Of a DNA stretch of 64,000 nucleotides, positions 42,473 to 55,714 are shown piece by piece. Within the stretch, counting starts at the first letter, position 1. Each line of letters opens with the position of its first letter. The stretch comes from Lentzea sp. NBRC 102530 (GTDB taxonomy: Bacteria > Actinomycetota > Actinomycetes > Mycobacteriales > Pseudonocardiaceae). The stretch spans positions 372,001 through 436,000 of the forward strand of contig NZ_BSTF01000002.1 in NCBI RefSeq assembly GCF_030269365.1, written 5' to 3'. The position numbers were made by a program, and so were the translations under genes. The notes under the pieces were generated by a model. That model saw only the letters and a list, made by a program, of their open reading frames with translations. It was not told where the DNA came from and made no database searches.

Positions 42473-42704
42473 CGGCGACCTCCAGCGTCCCCTCGCGCAC
42501 GGCCTTCTCGATGCTGTCCCGCAAGCGCAGGCAGGTCGGCACCAACGCCGACCGCGACCCGCACAGCTCCACGCACGTCGAGGTGTCGGACAGCCACTGA
42601 ACGGACGTGTGCTGCGGGCTGTTCTTCTTCACCAGCACCCGGTTCCCGCAGTCGCACCCCACCGGAACCATGCCGCCCACCAGGAACTCGTCGCGCTCGC
42701 TCAC
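42465..42704 (-). CDS. Small Cys-rich protein between kshA and kshB
   Basis: 79 aa, which I do not recognise. It has a CDCG motif (Cys17, Cys19) and two further Cys (in TCVELC, about 44 and 48), so four cysteines could bind metal or form disulfides. The rest is hydrophilic with a C-terminal helix. It overlaps kshA by 4 bp (ATGA) and kshB by 8 bp, which argues that it is a real co-translated gene. It might assist cluster assembly or electron transfer in the Ksh oxygenase; this is only a guess from position. Confidence 0.7.
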   Translation of the reverse strand: MSERDEFLVGGMVPVGCDCGNRVLVKKNSPQHTSVQWLSDTSTCVELCGSRSALVPTCLRLRDSIEKAVREGTLEVADG

Positions 42705-43837
42705 GTCGCCTGCTCCTGCGGCTGCTGCTTGGCGAGGTTCTCGGCGACCTCCTTCTCCCAGACCTCGACGGCCCGGCTGGTGTCGACCTCGAACTCGAAG
42801 CGCCGCGTCATGTCCTCGGACACGTCCTCGACGTCGACGTAGAACTGCTCGTACCAGCGCCGGAGTTGGTAGACGGGACCGTCCTCCTCACACAGCAACG
42901 GGTTGTCGACGCGCGACTTGTTCTGCCAGATCTCCACGTCCTGCAGGAACCCGACGCCGATGCCGCGGGCGAACTTCGCCGCGATCTTGTCCGCGTGGAC
43001 GTCGTCCACCCCGGGCAGCTTCTTCACGATCGCGCCCCACTGGAGGCGGAACGACGTCGGCGAGATCGGGTAGTGGCAGTTGATCAGCACCGTCTCGATC
43101 TCGAGGCCCTTGTAGTCGTTCCACAGGTAGTCGATCATGTACGACGGCCCGTGGTAAGCGGCCTCCGACCGCACCTCGACGTCACCGGTGTAGTTCGAGC
43201 CCATCGCCACGTCCGGACGGCCGCGCGTGGTCAGGTACTGAGCGGCGACGTGGCCCTCCATCACGTTCTTGAAGTACGTCGGGAACGCGAAGTGGATGTA
43301 GAAGAAGTGGGCCATGTCGACGACGTTGTCGATGATCTCGCGGCAGTTCGCGTTGTCGATCACGACCGAGTCCCAGGTCCAGTTGCTCCACTCGTCGCTG
43401 AAAGCCGCGTCGATGCGCGGGATCGTCACGTGCTCCGGCGGCGGGTTGCCCTGCGGGTCGTTCCACACGAAGAGCTGCTTGTTCTCCTCCAGCGTGATCC
43501 ACGACCGGGTGCGTGCCCGCAGCGGAACCCGCTTGGCGTAGGGGATGTCGACGCATCTGCCGTTGCCCGCCCAGCGCCAGTCGTGGAACGGGCAGGCGAT
43601 GGTGTCGCCCTTGATCGTGCCCTGGGTGAGGTCGCCGCCCATGTGCCGGCAGTAGCCGTCCAGGACGTTGATCTTGCCGTCCTCGGAGGCGAACACCACG
43701 AGCTTCGTGCCGAACGCCTCGATCGCGTGGGGTTCGCCGTCGCGGAACGCGCTGGCGAGGCCGAGGCAGTGCCAGCCGCGGGCGAACCTCGCCGGGGGCG
43801 TGCCCGCGTCGATCGTCCGCACACCGTCCTGCGTCAT
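42701..43837 (-). CDS. kshA: KshA, Rieske oxygenase of 3-ketosteroid 9alpha-hydroxylase
   Basis: 378 aa. Rieske 2Fe-2S site Cys63-His65 and Cys82-His85 (CRHMGG, CPFHDW). A non-heme iron site is visible in 'NVVDMAHFFYIHFAFP' (Asp, two His). The oxygenase adds the 9alpha-hydroxyl to 3-ketosteroids, which together with KstD opens ring B. The ATG at 43837 has GGAGGAGAG upstream and overlaps the kstD stop by four bases. Confidence 0.94.
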   Translation of the reverse strand: MTQDGVRTIDAGTPPARFARGWHCLGLASAFRDGEPHAIEAFGTKLVVFASEDGKINVLDGYCRHMGGDLTQGTIKGDTIACPFHDWRWAGNGRCVDIPYAKRVPLRARTRSWITLEENKQLFVWNDPQGNPPPEHVTIPRIDAAFSDEWSNWTWDSVVIDNANCREIIDNVVDMAHFFYIHFAFPTYFKNVMEGHVAAQYLTTRGRPDVAMGSNYTGDVEVRSEAAYHGPSYMIDYLWNDYKGLEIETVLINCHYPISPTSFRLQWGAIVKKLPGVDDVHADKIAAKFARGIGVGFLQDVEIWQNKSRVDNPLLCEEDGPVYQLRRWYEQFYVDVEDVSEDMTRRFEFEVDTSRAVEVWEKEVAENLAKQQPQEQAT

Positions 43838-45405
43838 CGCTCTCCTCCAGAGATGTCGAGGCCGGCGAGGTACCCGAACGTCATCGCCGGTCCGAGGGTG
43901 GCGCCCGCGCCCGCGTAGGTGTGGCCCATGACGGACGCGCTGGTGTTGCCCGCCGCGTACAGGCCTGCGATCACCGAACCGTCCTCGCGCAGCACGCGGG
44001 CACGGGTGTCGGTGCGCAGACCGCCCTTGGTGCCGAGGTCGCCGGGCACGATCTTCACCGCGTAGAACGGGCCGGTGGTCAGCGGCGCGAGGTTGGGGTT
44101 GGGCTTGGTGCGCGGGTCGCCGTAGTAGCGGTCGTAGGCGCTGTCGCCGCGGTGGAAGTCCGTGTCCTCGCCGTCGACGGCCAGGGTGTTGAAGCGACGC
44201 ACGGTCTCGGTCAGTTCCGGCAGGTCGGCCTGCTGGGCGAGTTCCGCGAGGCTCGGCGCGGTCAGCACGGACTCCTTCCAGCGCCGGGGAAGCGGCCGTC
44301 GCGGCGGGATGCCGCAGAACGGGTAGCGGCTGCGGTAGGAGTGGTCGAAGACGAGCCAGGTGTCGCCGGTCATCGCGTTGACGACGTCGATGTAGGGCGC
44401 GGCCTCGTTGACGAACCGGCGCCCGGTCTTGTCGACGAGCACGCAGCCGGGCAGCGACCGTTCGGCGAGCAGGAAGAACGGCCCGCGCGGCAACGGCACC
44501 GACGGCCCCCACCAGGCGTCGTCCATCAGCCCGACCGCGGCACCGGCGCGCTGACCCGCCTCGATGCCGTCACCGGTGTTGGCCTTGGCGCCGACCGTCC
44601 ACTCCGTACCGATGTTCTGGTGCTGCTTGCGCAGCCGCTCGTTGTGCTCGAAACCGCCGCACGCCAGCACGACGTGCTTCGCGGTGATCAGCTCGTCGCC
44701 GGCGAGAACGCCCGCGACCTCACCGTTCTCGAAGTGCAGGTCGGTCATGGCGGTGTTGAGCCTGACCTGGACGTCGAGCTTCTGCAGGCCTGCTCTGAGG
44801 CCCGCGGAGAGCGCCTGGCCCATGGTGAGGCGGCGGCCCGGCAGGAACCGGCGCGCGAACACCTTGGCGGCCGTGACGACGCCGCGCGGGTGGCGGCCGA
44901 TCAGCGTGAGCCACCGGTAGTCGGTCTGGGTGATCACGATGCCCGCGGGCGTCGGCACGTACGGCGGTTCGAGGTTGCGGACCTCCTCGCCGAGCAGCGA
45001 GACGTCGAACGGCAACGGCTCGACCGAACGGCCGCGCGGCTGCCCGCCCGGCGCCTCCGGGTAGTAGTCGGAGTAGTCGCGCACCCAGCGGAACTCCAGC
45101 GGCGTGTGCTCGGTGATGAACGCCAGCATGTCCGGCCCGCCGCGCAGGAACGCCTCGCGCAACTCGGCCGGGGTCTCGGGCGCGATGTGCGCGAGGTAGG
45201 TGCTGGCTCGGTCGGCCGAGTCGGGCACGCCGTTGCCCGCGACCACGGCGTTGCCCGGCACCCAGATGCCGCCGCCCGACCGCGCGGTCGAGCCGCCGAA
45301 GTGCGCGGCCTTCTCGATGATCAAGGTCTTCAGGCCGTGTCGAGCGGTGCAGAGCGCGGCTGTCATACCCGCCGCGCCGCTGCCGACGACGATCACGTCG
45401 TACAT
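43834..45405 (-). CDS. kstD: KstD, 3-ketosteroid delta1-dehydrogenase
   Basis: 523 aa flavoprotein. N-terminal GSGAAGM dinucleotide motif, 'GGSTARSGGGIWVPGN', and the C-terminal KstD signature 'YAAGNTSASVMGHTYAGAG' including the active-site Tyr and Gly. It introduces the C1-C2 double bond in ring A. It is the first gene of the operon kstD-kshA-ORF79-kshB-maoC. The ATG has GGAGGG upstream, and a KstR box lies about 25-35 bp before the start over a TATAAC -10-like element. Confidence 0.94.
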   Translation of the reverse strand: MYDVIVVGSGAAGMTAALCTARHGLKTLIIEKAAHFGGSTARSGGGIWVPGNAVVAGNGVPDSADRASTYLAHIAPETPAELREAFLRGGPDMLAFITEHTPLEFRWVRDYSDYYPEAPGGQPRGRSVEPLPFDVSLLGEEVRNLEPPYVPTPAGIVITQTDYRWLTLIGRHPRGVVTAAKVFARRFLPGRRLTMGQALSAGLRAGLQKLDVQVRLNTAMTDLHFENGEVAGVLAGDELITAKHVVLACGGFEHNERLRKQHQNIGTEWTVGAKANTGDGIEAGQRAGAAVGLMDDAWWGPSVPLPRGPFFLLAERSLPGCVLVDKTGRRFVNEAAPYIDVVNAMTGDTWLVFDHSYRSRYPFCGIPPRRPLPRRWKESVLTAPSLAELAQQADLPELTETVRRFNTLAVDGEDTDFHRGDSAYDRYYGDPRTKPNPNLAPLTTGPFYAVKIVPGDLGTKGGLRTDTRARVLREDGSVIAGLYAAGNTSASVMGHTYAGAGATLGPAMTFGYLAGLDISGGER

Positions 45406-45427
45406 CGCACCCTCCCGGAGCTCAGAC

Positions 45428-45441
45428 TAGAACAGGTTATA
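45428..45441. promoter_or_regulatory. KstR box at the kstD promoter
   Basis: TAGAACAGGTTATA fits TnnAACnnGTTnnA at every fixed position. Read on the minus strand it contains TATAAC, a plausible -10 for kstD. Confidence 0.8.
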
Positions 45442-45495
45442 GTTCTGAGGCGGTTTGGCGCTATGGTGTAGGAGTTCCAGGCAAGTCGACTCACC

Positions 45496-45527
45496 AAGAA
45501 CCTGTTTCTCGCCAAGAACGTGTTCCA
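45496..45527. promoter_or_regulatory. Two tandem KstR-like half-consensus boxes before the hsa operon
   Basis: AAGAACCTGTTTCT (45496-45509) and AAGAACGTGTTCCA (45514-45527) both keep the AACnnGTT core but not both outer bases. They are 18 bp apart and the second runs into the Shine-Dalgarno AGGAGGG of the FAD gene. The tandem copies look like a duplication. Confidence 0.6.
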
Positions 45528-45537
45528 GGAGGGTTGC

Positions 45538-46995
45538 GTGGAGGTCACCGCTGACGTGATCGTCATCGGCTTCGGTGCGGCCGGCGCGTGCGCCGCCCTC
45601 GAAGCCGCGGCGGCCGGTGCGTCCGTGGTGGTGCTGGACCGGTTCGCGGGCGGTGGCGCGACCGCGTTGTCCGGCGGCGTCGTCTACGCGGGCGGTGGGA
45701 CGCGGCAGCAGGTCGAGGCCGGCGTGCCCGACTCCGTGGACGCGATGTACTCGTACCTGCGGCACGAGGTCCAGGACGCGGTGTCGCCCGGGACGTTGCG
45801 GCGGTTCTGCGAGGACAGCGCGCAGATGCTGGCCTGGCTGGAGGACCAGGGCGTGCCGTTCGACGCGCGCGTCTCGCCGTTCAAGACCTCGTACCCGACC
45901 GACGACCACTACCTGTACCTGTCCGGCAGCGAGGACGTCTGGCCCGACCCGGCACCGCGCGGGCACCGGACCAGGGCGAAAGGCACGTCGGGCCGCGAGT
46001 TCTTCGCCCGGCTGGCCGAGGCCACGCGCCGGGCCGGCGTGCGGGTCATGCCGCAGACCCGGGCCGTGGAGCTGGTGCAGGAGAACGGCCGGGTCACGGG
46101 CGTGCGGTGCCGGACGCTGACCGGAGTGGTGCGCCTCGTGCACCAGGCGTTGTCCAGGGCGGGCGCGAAGCCGTGGCTCTACTACCCGCCGCTGGGCAGG
46201 AAGCTGTTCGGGCTGGCCGCGTGGCTCGAACGGTTCAGCCGCCCGGTGGTGGTCACGGCCGGGCAGGGCGTGGTCATCGCGGCCGGCGGCTTCATCGCCG
46301 ACCGGGCGCTGGTGCACGAACACGCCCCGGCGTACCGGGGCGGTCTCGCGCTGGGCACGCCGGGCGACGACGGCGGCGGGATCAGGCTCGGCGTCGCCGC
46401 CGGTGGGAAGACCGCGCGGATGGACAAGATCTCGGTGTGGCGCTTCGTCACGCCGCCCAGCGCGTTGCAGCGCGGAGTTCTGGTCGACTCACAGGGTCAA
46501 CGGTTCGGGGACGCGCGGCTGTACGGCGCGGCCAACGGGACGGCGATCGTCGAGCGCGGCGGCAAGGCGTGGCTGCTGATCGACGACGAGATCCTGCGGG
46601 TGGCTCGCGCCCAGGTGAGGACGCAGACCGCGCCGTTCCAGCGTTGGCAGGTCCGCTACCTGCTCGGCCGCGGCCTCGTCACCGCTCCGACGATCGAGGA
46701 AGTGGCCAGGAAAGCCGGAATCGCGACGCCCGAACCGTTCGGGACGCCGCCCTACTCGTTGATCAACGTGTCGGTGCGCGCGGGGTTCGGCTACCCGTGC
46801 CCGATGCTCACGCTCGGCGGACTCGTCGTGGACGAGGACACCGGTCGGGTGCAGGGGGTCGCGGGTCTGTACGCGGCCGGGCGGTCGGCGGTCGGGATCT
46901 GCTCGGAGTCCTACGTGAGCGGCCTCGCGCTCGCCGACTGCGTCTTCTCGGGCCGCCGCGCCGGCGCCCACGTCGTGAGGGAGGCCAGGTGCTGA
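45538..46995 (+). CDS. FAD-dependent dehydrogenase, KstD-like paralogue
   Basis: 485 aa, in the fumarate-reductase/KstD flavoprotein superfamily: GFGAAGACAALEAA FAD motif, 'GGVVYAGGG', and a C-terminal 'LYAAGRSAVGICSESYVSGLALADC'. It lacks the KstD C-terminal signature, so it is not a second KstD by sequence. A related role in steroid ring oxidation or reduction is likely because it heads the hsaEGFADCB operon under KstR boxes. The GTG at 45538 is chosen since AGGAGGG lies 4 nt upstream. The substrate is unknown. Confidence 0.75.
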   Translation: MEVTADVIVIGFGAAGACAALEAAAAGASVVVLDRFAGGGATALSGGVVYAGGGTRQQVEAGVPDSVDAMYSYLRHEVQDAVSPGTLRRFCEDSAQMLAWLEDQGVPFDARVSPFKTSYPTDDHYLYLSGSEDVWPDPAPRGHRTRAKGTSGREFFARLAEATRRAGVRVMPQTRAVELVQENGRVTGVRCRTLTGVVRLVHQALSRAGAKPWLYYPPLGRKLFGLAAWLERFSRPVVVTAGQGVVIAAGGFIADRALVHEHAPAYRGGLALGTPGDDGGGIRLGVAAGGKTARMDKISVWRFVTPPSALQRGVLVDSQGQRFGDARLYGAANGTAIVERGGKAWLLIDDEILRVARAQVRTQTAPFQRWQVRYLLGRGLVTAPTIEEVARKAGIATPEPFGTPPYSLINVSVRAGFGYPCPMLTLGGLVVDEDTGRVQGVAGLYAAGRSAVGICSESYVSGLALADCVFSGRRAGAHVVREARC

Positions 46996-47759
46996 CGACC
47001 CAGAACAGGGAGGCCGCCGCCGAGTTGCTGCGTGCGGCGGAACGGGACCGCGTGCCCATCAAACCGCTGGTGGAGCTGTACCCCGAGATCGACGTGGTGG
47101 ACGCCTACGAGATCCAGCTGCTCAACATCCGCCACCGCAACCGGGACGTCGTCGGCCACAAGGTCGGGCTGTCGTCGCTGGCGATGCAGCAGATGATGGG
47201 CGTGGACGAACCCGACTACGGCCACCTGCTCGACGACATGCAGCTCGCCGGCACCGCGGACGCCTCGGCGTACCTGTACCCGCGGGTCGAGGTGGAGATC
47301 GCCTTCCTGCTGGCCCGCGACCTGCCCGGCGAGGGCTGCACGGTCTCCGACGTGCTGGAGGCCACCGAGTTCGTCGCCCCGGCCATCGAGCTGATCGACA
47401 GCCGGATCGAGAACTGGCGGATCGGGTTGCAGGACACCATCGCGGACAACGCGTCGTCGGCCGGGTTCATGCTCGGCTCCGAACGCGTCCGTCCGTCCGA
47501 ACTGGACATCGGCGCGGTCGCGGCCACGTTGCGGCGCAACGGCGAGCTGGTCGCGGAGGGCCGGGGTGACGCCGTGCTGGGCGATCCGGCGATCGCCGTC
47601 GCGTGGCTCGCCCAGAAGGTCGCGGGCTTCGGCGTCCGGTTGCTCGCGGGCGACATCGTGCTGCCTGGGTCGTGCACGCGCGCGATCGACGCCGGTCCAG
47701 GGGACGAGTTCCACGCCGAGTTCGCCGGACTCGGCTCCGTCGACCTGAAATTCGAATGA
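46989..47759 (+). CDS. hsaE: HsaE, 2-hydroxyhexa-2,4-dienoate hydratase
   Basis: 256 aa, FAH-fold hydratase of the MhpD/HsaE type: 'GHKVGLSSLAMQQMMGVDEPDYGHL', 'YPRVEVEIAFLLARDLPG' (metal-site Glu residues) and 'GDPAIAVAWLAQKVAGFGVRL'. It hydrates the dienoate from HsaD cleavage to a 4-hydroxy-2-oxo acid. The GTG overlaps the preceding stop by 7 bp; hsaG starts 9 bp after its stop. Confidence 0.92.
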   Translation: MLTTQNREAAAELLRAAERDRVPIKPLVELYPEIDVVDAYEIQLLNIRHRNRDVVGHKVGLSSLAMQQMMGVDEPDYGHLLDDMQLAGTADASAYLYPRVEVEIAFLLARDLPGEGCTVSDVLEATEFVAPAIELIDSRIENWRIGLQDTIADNASSAGFMLGSERVRPSELDIGAVAATLRRNGELVAEGRGDAVLGDPAIAVAWLAQKVAGFGVRLLAGDIVLPGSCTRAIDAGPGDEFHAEFAGLGSVDLKFE

Positions 47760-48612
47760 GGTGACTGGGTGAAGGCGGCCATCGTCGGCTCCGGCAACAT
47801 CGGCACCGACCTGCTCTACAAGCTCCTGCGCTCGCCGGTGCTCCAACCCCGCTGGATGGTCGGCGTCGACCCGGCCAGCGAGGGGCTGCGGCGCGCCGCC
47901 GACCTGGGGCTCGAGGTGTCGGTCGAGGGCGCGGAGTGGTTGCTGCGCCAGGACGAACTGCCGGACGTCGTGTTCGAGGCGACGTCCGCGGCGGTGCACC
48001 GGGCCAACGCCCCGCGCTACGCCGAGGCGGGGATCCGGGCGATCGACCTGACCCCGGCGGCGGTCGGCCCGTACGTCGTGCCGCCGGTGAACCTCGGCGA
48101 GCACGCGGACGCCCCCAACATCAACCTGATCACGTGCGGCGGCCAGGCCACGATCCCCATGGTGCACGCCGTGTCCCGGGTGGTGCCGGTGTCCTACGCG
48201 GAGATAGTGGCGAGTGTCGCGTCGGTGTCGGCGGGGCCGGGGACGCGCGCGAACATCGACGAGTTCACCCGCACGACCAGTCGCGGCATCGAGGCGATCG
48301 GGGGTGCCGGGCGGGGCAAGGCGATCATCGTGCTGAACCCGGCCGACCCGCCGATGATCATGCGCGACACGATCTTCTGCGCGATTCCCGAGGACACCGA
48401 TCCCGATCCGATCACGGACTCGATCGCGCGCATGGAGACCGACATCCGTTCGTACGTCCCTGGATTCCGGCTGCTGCGCGAGCCGCAGTACGACGCGGGC
48501 CGCGTGGCGATCTTCGTGGAGGTCGCGGGAGCGGGCGACTTCCTGCCGGAGTACGCGGGCAACCTCGACATCATGACCGCCGCCGCGACCAAGGTGGGGG
48601 AGGAGATCGCCC

Positions 48613-53057
<4,445 letters not shown>

Positions 53058-53072
<15 letters not shown>

Positions 53073-53861
53073 GGCGGTGACCCGCCAGACCGCGCCGGGG
53101 ATGCGGACCTCGTCGTTCCCGACGAACTCGTCGAACGCGCCGCGGACCTCTTCGAGGATCCGGTCGGGGGTGGGTGACTCCCTGAGTGCCCGGGCGATGG
53201 GGCCGAGGTTGCTCAGGTACGGGATCAGCAGCGATTCCGGCATGGTGCAGACGCGGTCGACCGGTTCCAGTTCGACGTCGGTCCAGCCCGCGGCGCCGAG
53301 GATCTCGCGGGTCTTGTCCGGGTCCGCCAAGGCGTGCGGGCCCGGGCCGTCCGGGTCTGGCGGTGGGGCGTCGGGGAAGTACGGGGCGGCCGCTCTGGAC
53401 GCCGTGCTCATGAACGGGTTCTCGTCCGCGGTGCGCCAGGTGACGAAGCACAGGTCGCCGGTCGCCGCCTTGCGGAGGTTGCGGAAAGCGGCGGTGGGGT
53501 CGTCGAAGAACATCACGCCGAAGCGGCTGACGACGAGGTCGAAGCTCTGGTCGAACTCGTGGGTCTGGGCGTCGGCCAGGACGAACTCGCCCGTGTCGTG
53601 GGCCCGGGCGGCGGTGAGCATGGACTCGGCGATGTCCACGCCCAGGCACCGGGCTCCGGTGGCCTCGACGAGGGCCCTCGTCACGGCGCCGGTGCCGCAG
53701 CCCACGTCCAGGACGGTGTGGCGGGGCCTGCTGGTCGCCGTTTCCACGATCAGGTCCTGGTACGGGCGCAGGACCAGGTCCACGATCTCCTGGGCGGTGG
53801 CCCAGCCCCGGCCCGCCGCGTTCCACCAGTCGGCCTGGGCCCGGTTCACGTCAGATGTCAT
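53058..53861 (-). CDS. Class I SAM-dependent methyltransferase
   Basis: 267 aa. SAM motif VLDVGCGTGAVTRAL (about 50-64), 'CLGVDIAESML', 'FDLVVSRFGVMFF', the pattern of UbiE/arsenite-type small-molecule methyltransferases; no arsenic-type Cys set is seen. It is divergent from a MerR regulator with a shared palindromic operator, so it is probably controlled by that regulator. There is no sign that it belongs to steroid breakdown. Confidence 0.8.
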
Positions 53862-53875
53862 GCTCGTACCGTCCT

Positions 53876-53895
53876 ACTTCAAGTCGGCTTGAGGT
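53876..53895. promoter_or_regulatory. MerR/SoxR-type operator
   Basis: ACTTCAAG-TCGG-CTTGAGGT is an 8-bp inverted repeat with one mismatch, near-identical in arms to SoxR sites (CCTCAAG-N4-CTTGAGG). It lies in the 42-bp gap between the methyltransferase and MerR genes. Confidence 0.65.
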
Positions 53896-53903
53896 CAAGT
53901 GTC

Positions 53904-54308
53904 GTGGACTCTGCTGAGATCGGCATCGGGGAAGTGGTCCGGCGGTCCGGGGTGCCGGCGTCCACCCTGCGGTACTACGAGGAGCGCGGGCTGATCGCCG
54001 CTGTCCGGCGGCAGGGGTTGACCCGGGTGTTCTCGGTCGCCGTGTTGCAGCAGCTGGCGTTGATCGCGGTCTGCCGGAATGCCGGGTTCTCGTTGGACGA
54101 GATCGCTTCGATGTTCTCCACTGACGGGCGGCCTTCGCCTGACCGGGGGATGCTGGCGGCGAAGGCCGATGAGCTGGACGCCACGATCTCCCGGTTGGCT
54201 TCGATCCGGGATGAGCTGAGGCACGCCGCTGCCTGCCCGGCGCCGTCACACCTGGAGTGCCCGTCGTTCCGGCGGGTGCTGGCGGCCGAACTGCCGAGGC
54301 CGAGCTGA
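53904..54308 (+). CDS. MerR-family regulator
   Basis: 134 aa. Winged-helix start 'GIGEVVRRSGVPASTLRYYEERGLI' with the MerR wing, then a coiled dimer helix and 'ACPAPSHLECPSF' near the C-terminus. The two Cys do not form the CX2CXCX5C cluster of SoxR. The GTG at 53904 has GAGG 9 nt upstream. It probably controls the divergent methyltransferase and itself through the palindrome in the gap. Confidence 0.82.
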   Translation: MDSAEIGIGEVVRRSGVPASTLRYYEERGLIAAVRRQGLTRVFSVAVLQQLALIAVCRNAGFSLDEIASMFSTDGRPSPDRGMLAAKADELDATISRLASIRDELRHAAACPAPSHLECPSFRRVLAAELPRPS

Positions 54309-54314
54309 GAACGT

Positions 54315-54917
54315 CTAGAGGCTCCACACCTGGGGTGCGACGGTGACCGCGGCCGCCTGGTACGGCGGCAGCGGCCTGCCCTCCACCACGACCTCCAGCG
54401 GCCACTTCTCCTTCAGGACCACCCAAAGCCGGCCCGACAGGCCCGAGAACGCGCCCAGCAGGTTCGCGGCCGGGTTGGTCTGCAGGACGTAGACCCACTT
54501 GGCGACGTCCGGCGCGCCCTCGAGGGGTTCGCGCCACGCTCGGCGCAGGCGGTGGCCTCCGTGGCGGGCCGCGTCCGCCGACAGGACGATGTCCGCCTTG
54601 GACGGGTCCGGGGCCGTCGACGGCGCGTGGGCGGTGAAGCGGTAGGCGACCGGGGGGACCTCGGGGATGGTGGGGACGGCGGCCAGGTCCGTGTCGTGTG
54701 GATCGTCCAGGGTGGACGCGATCAGGTCGCGTTCCTCGGGCGTGAGGCCGATGTTCTCGTACGCCATGGACATCAGCAGGGTGGCCTCGGCCTGGGCGGG
54801 CTCGCCGCCGAAGTAGTCCTCGCGCACCGAGCGGAGGGTGTCGTCCTCCAGGCGTCCGGCCAGGCGGGCGCACACGTCGGTGACGGTGGCGTAGGTCTTC
54901 ACGTCCATGGGGATCAC
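54315..54917 (-). CDS. Putative immunity protein for the EndoU toxin
   Basis: 200 aa, not recognised by family. It is soluble, with an acidic N-terminal helical part ('VTDVCARLAGRLEDDTLRSVREDYF', 'TPEERDLIASTLDD') and an Ala/Pro-rich C-terminus. Its start (GTG 54917 overlapping the toxin stop as GTGA, or ATG 54908) is coupled to the EndoU toxin gene, the usual place of the cognate immunity gene. The role is inferred from position only. Confidence 0.6.
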   Translation of the reverse strand: MIPMDVKTYATVTDVCARLAGRLEDDTLRSVREDYFGGEPAQAEATLLMSMAYENIGLTPEERDLIASTLDDPHDTDLAAVPTIPEVPPVAYRFTAHAPSTAPDPSKADIVLSADAARHGGHRLRRAWREPLEGAPDVAKWVYVLQTNPAANLLGAFSGLSGRLWVVLKEKWPLEVVVEGRPLPPYQAAAVTVAPQVWSL

Positions 54918-55708
54918 TTCTTTTTGTACGGGCCGAGATCGGTTTTGGTGACGTTACCCTGGTCGTCCTGGACTATCCGGATGACGCGGTCGCCCTTGGG
55001 GCCCTCCCAGGTCCAGCTGCCGTTGCCGCCGGTGTCGGGGTGGCTGTAGCGGGGCGGGGTGCCCTGCGGGATGCCCTGCGGGGCCGGGTTCGGGGCCGAC
55101 GGGTTGAGGATCACGCCGGGGTTCGTGGCGTCCGGAGGGAAGGACGTGCGGATCTCGCCGGTGGACAGGACCGTGGTGCGGACCAGCACGCCGTCGACGA
55201 CGCCCTCGTAGTTGTAGGCCCAGGCCGGGTCGCCGTTGGCGTCCTTGGTGGGTTTCGGGCCCGTCACCGGTGGGCCCTGCTGGGTCACCTGGTGCGAGGC
55301 GTCCAGGATCTTGGCCTCGTCCCAGCCCTTCGGGAACTCGGTCTTGCCGGCGAAGCCGGTGCCCGCGATGTGGCCGCCCTGCTTGCCGCCGTCGCCGTGG
55401 ATGATGTGTTCTTTGGACGCGTCGCTGTGGTGGATGTCGTCCGCTTTGGGCGGCGTGGTCGGCTTGGCGGGCAGCGGTTTCTTGGTGGGCTGGTTGTTCT
55501 GCTGGTTGCCGCCCGGCTTGGTCGCCGGGGTGCCCGGGGTGTTGCCGCCGCCCGGGGTGCCGGACTGGGCCGCGGCCTTGGCCGCCTTGGTGGCGCTGGA
55601 GAGGCCCGCGCCCGCGTTGATGTTGCCGTGCTGCTGGGACGGTTTCTTCTTCGGGTTGCCGCCCGAGGGCGTGCCGCCACCGCCTGGGTTCTTGGGTTTG
55701 GGAGGCAT
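54914..55708 (-). CDS. EndoU-type nuclease toxin
   Basis: 264 aa. A low-complexity Pro/Gly/Lys/Asn-rich N-terminus (about 1-90) precedes a bacterial EndoU domain (about 98-205). The catalytic set is visible: His101/His104 (EHIIHGDG), His113 (GGHIAG) and Lys122 in 'GKTEFPKGWDEAKI'. The fold then continues with 'GVLVRTTVLSTGEIRTSFP'. EndoU toxins cut RNA, often tRNA, in rival cells. A C-terminal extension of ~50 residues follows. It lies 6 bp after the WXG100-like gene. Confidence 0.85.
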   Translation of the reverse strand: MPPKPKNPGGGGTPSGGNPKKKPSQQHGNINAGAGLSSATKAAKAAAQSGTPGGGNTPGTPATKPGGNQQNNQPTKKPLPAKPTTPPKADDIHHSDASKEHIIHGDGGKQGGHIAGTGFAGKTEFPKGWDEAKILDASHQVTQQGPPVTGPKPTKDANGDPAWAYNYEGVVDGVLVRTTVLSTGEIRTSFPPDATNPGVILNPSAPNPAPQGIPQGTPPRYSHPDTGGNGSWTWEGPKGDRVIRIVQDDQGNVTKTDLGPYKKK

Positions 55709-55714
55709 CGGGGG

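Noticed and set aside
45538-46995. Naming the FAD dehydrogenase as a second kstD
   Set aside because: The C-terminal KstD signature and active-site context are missing.
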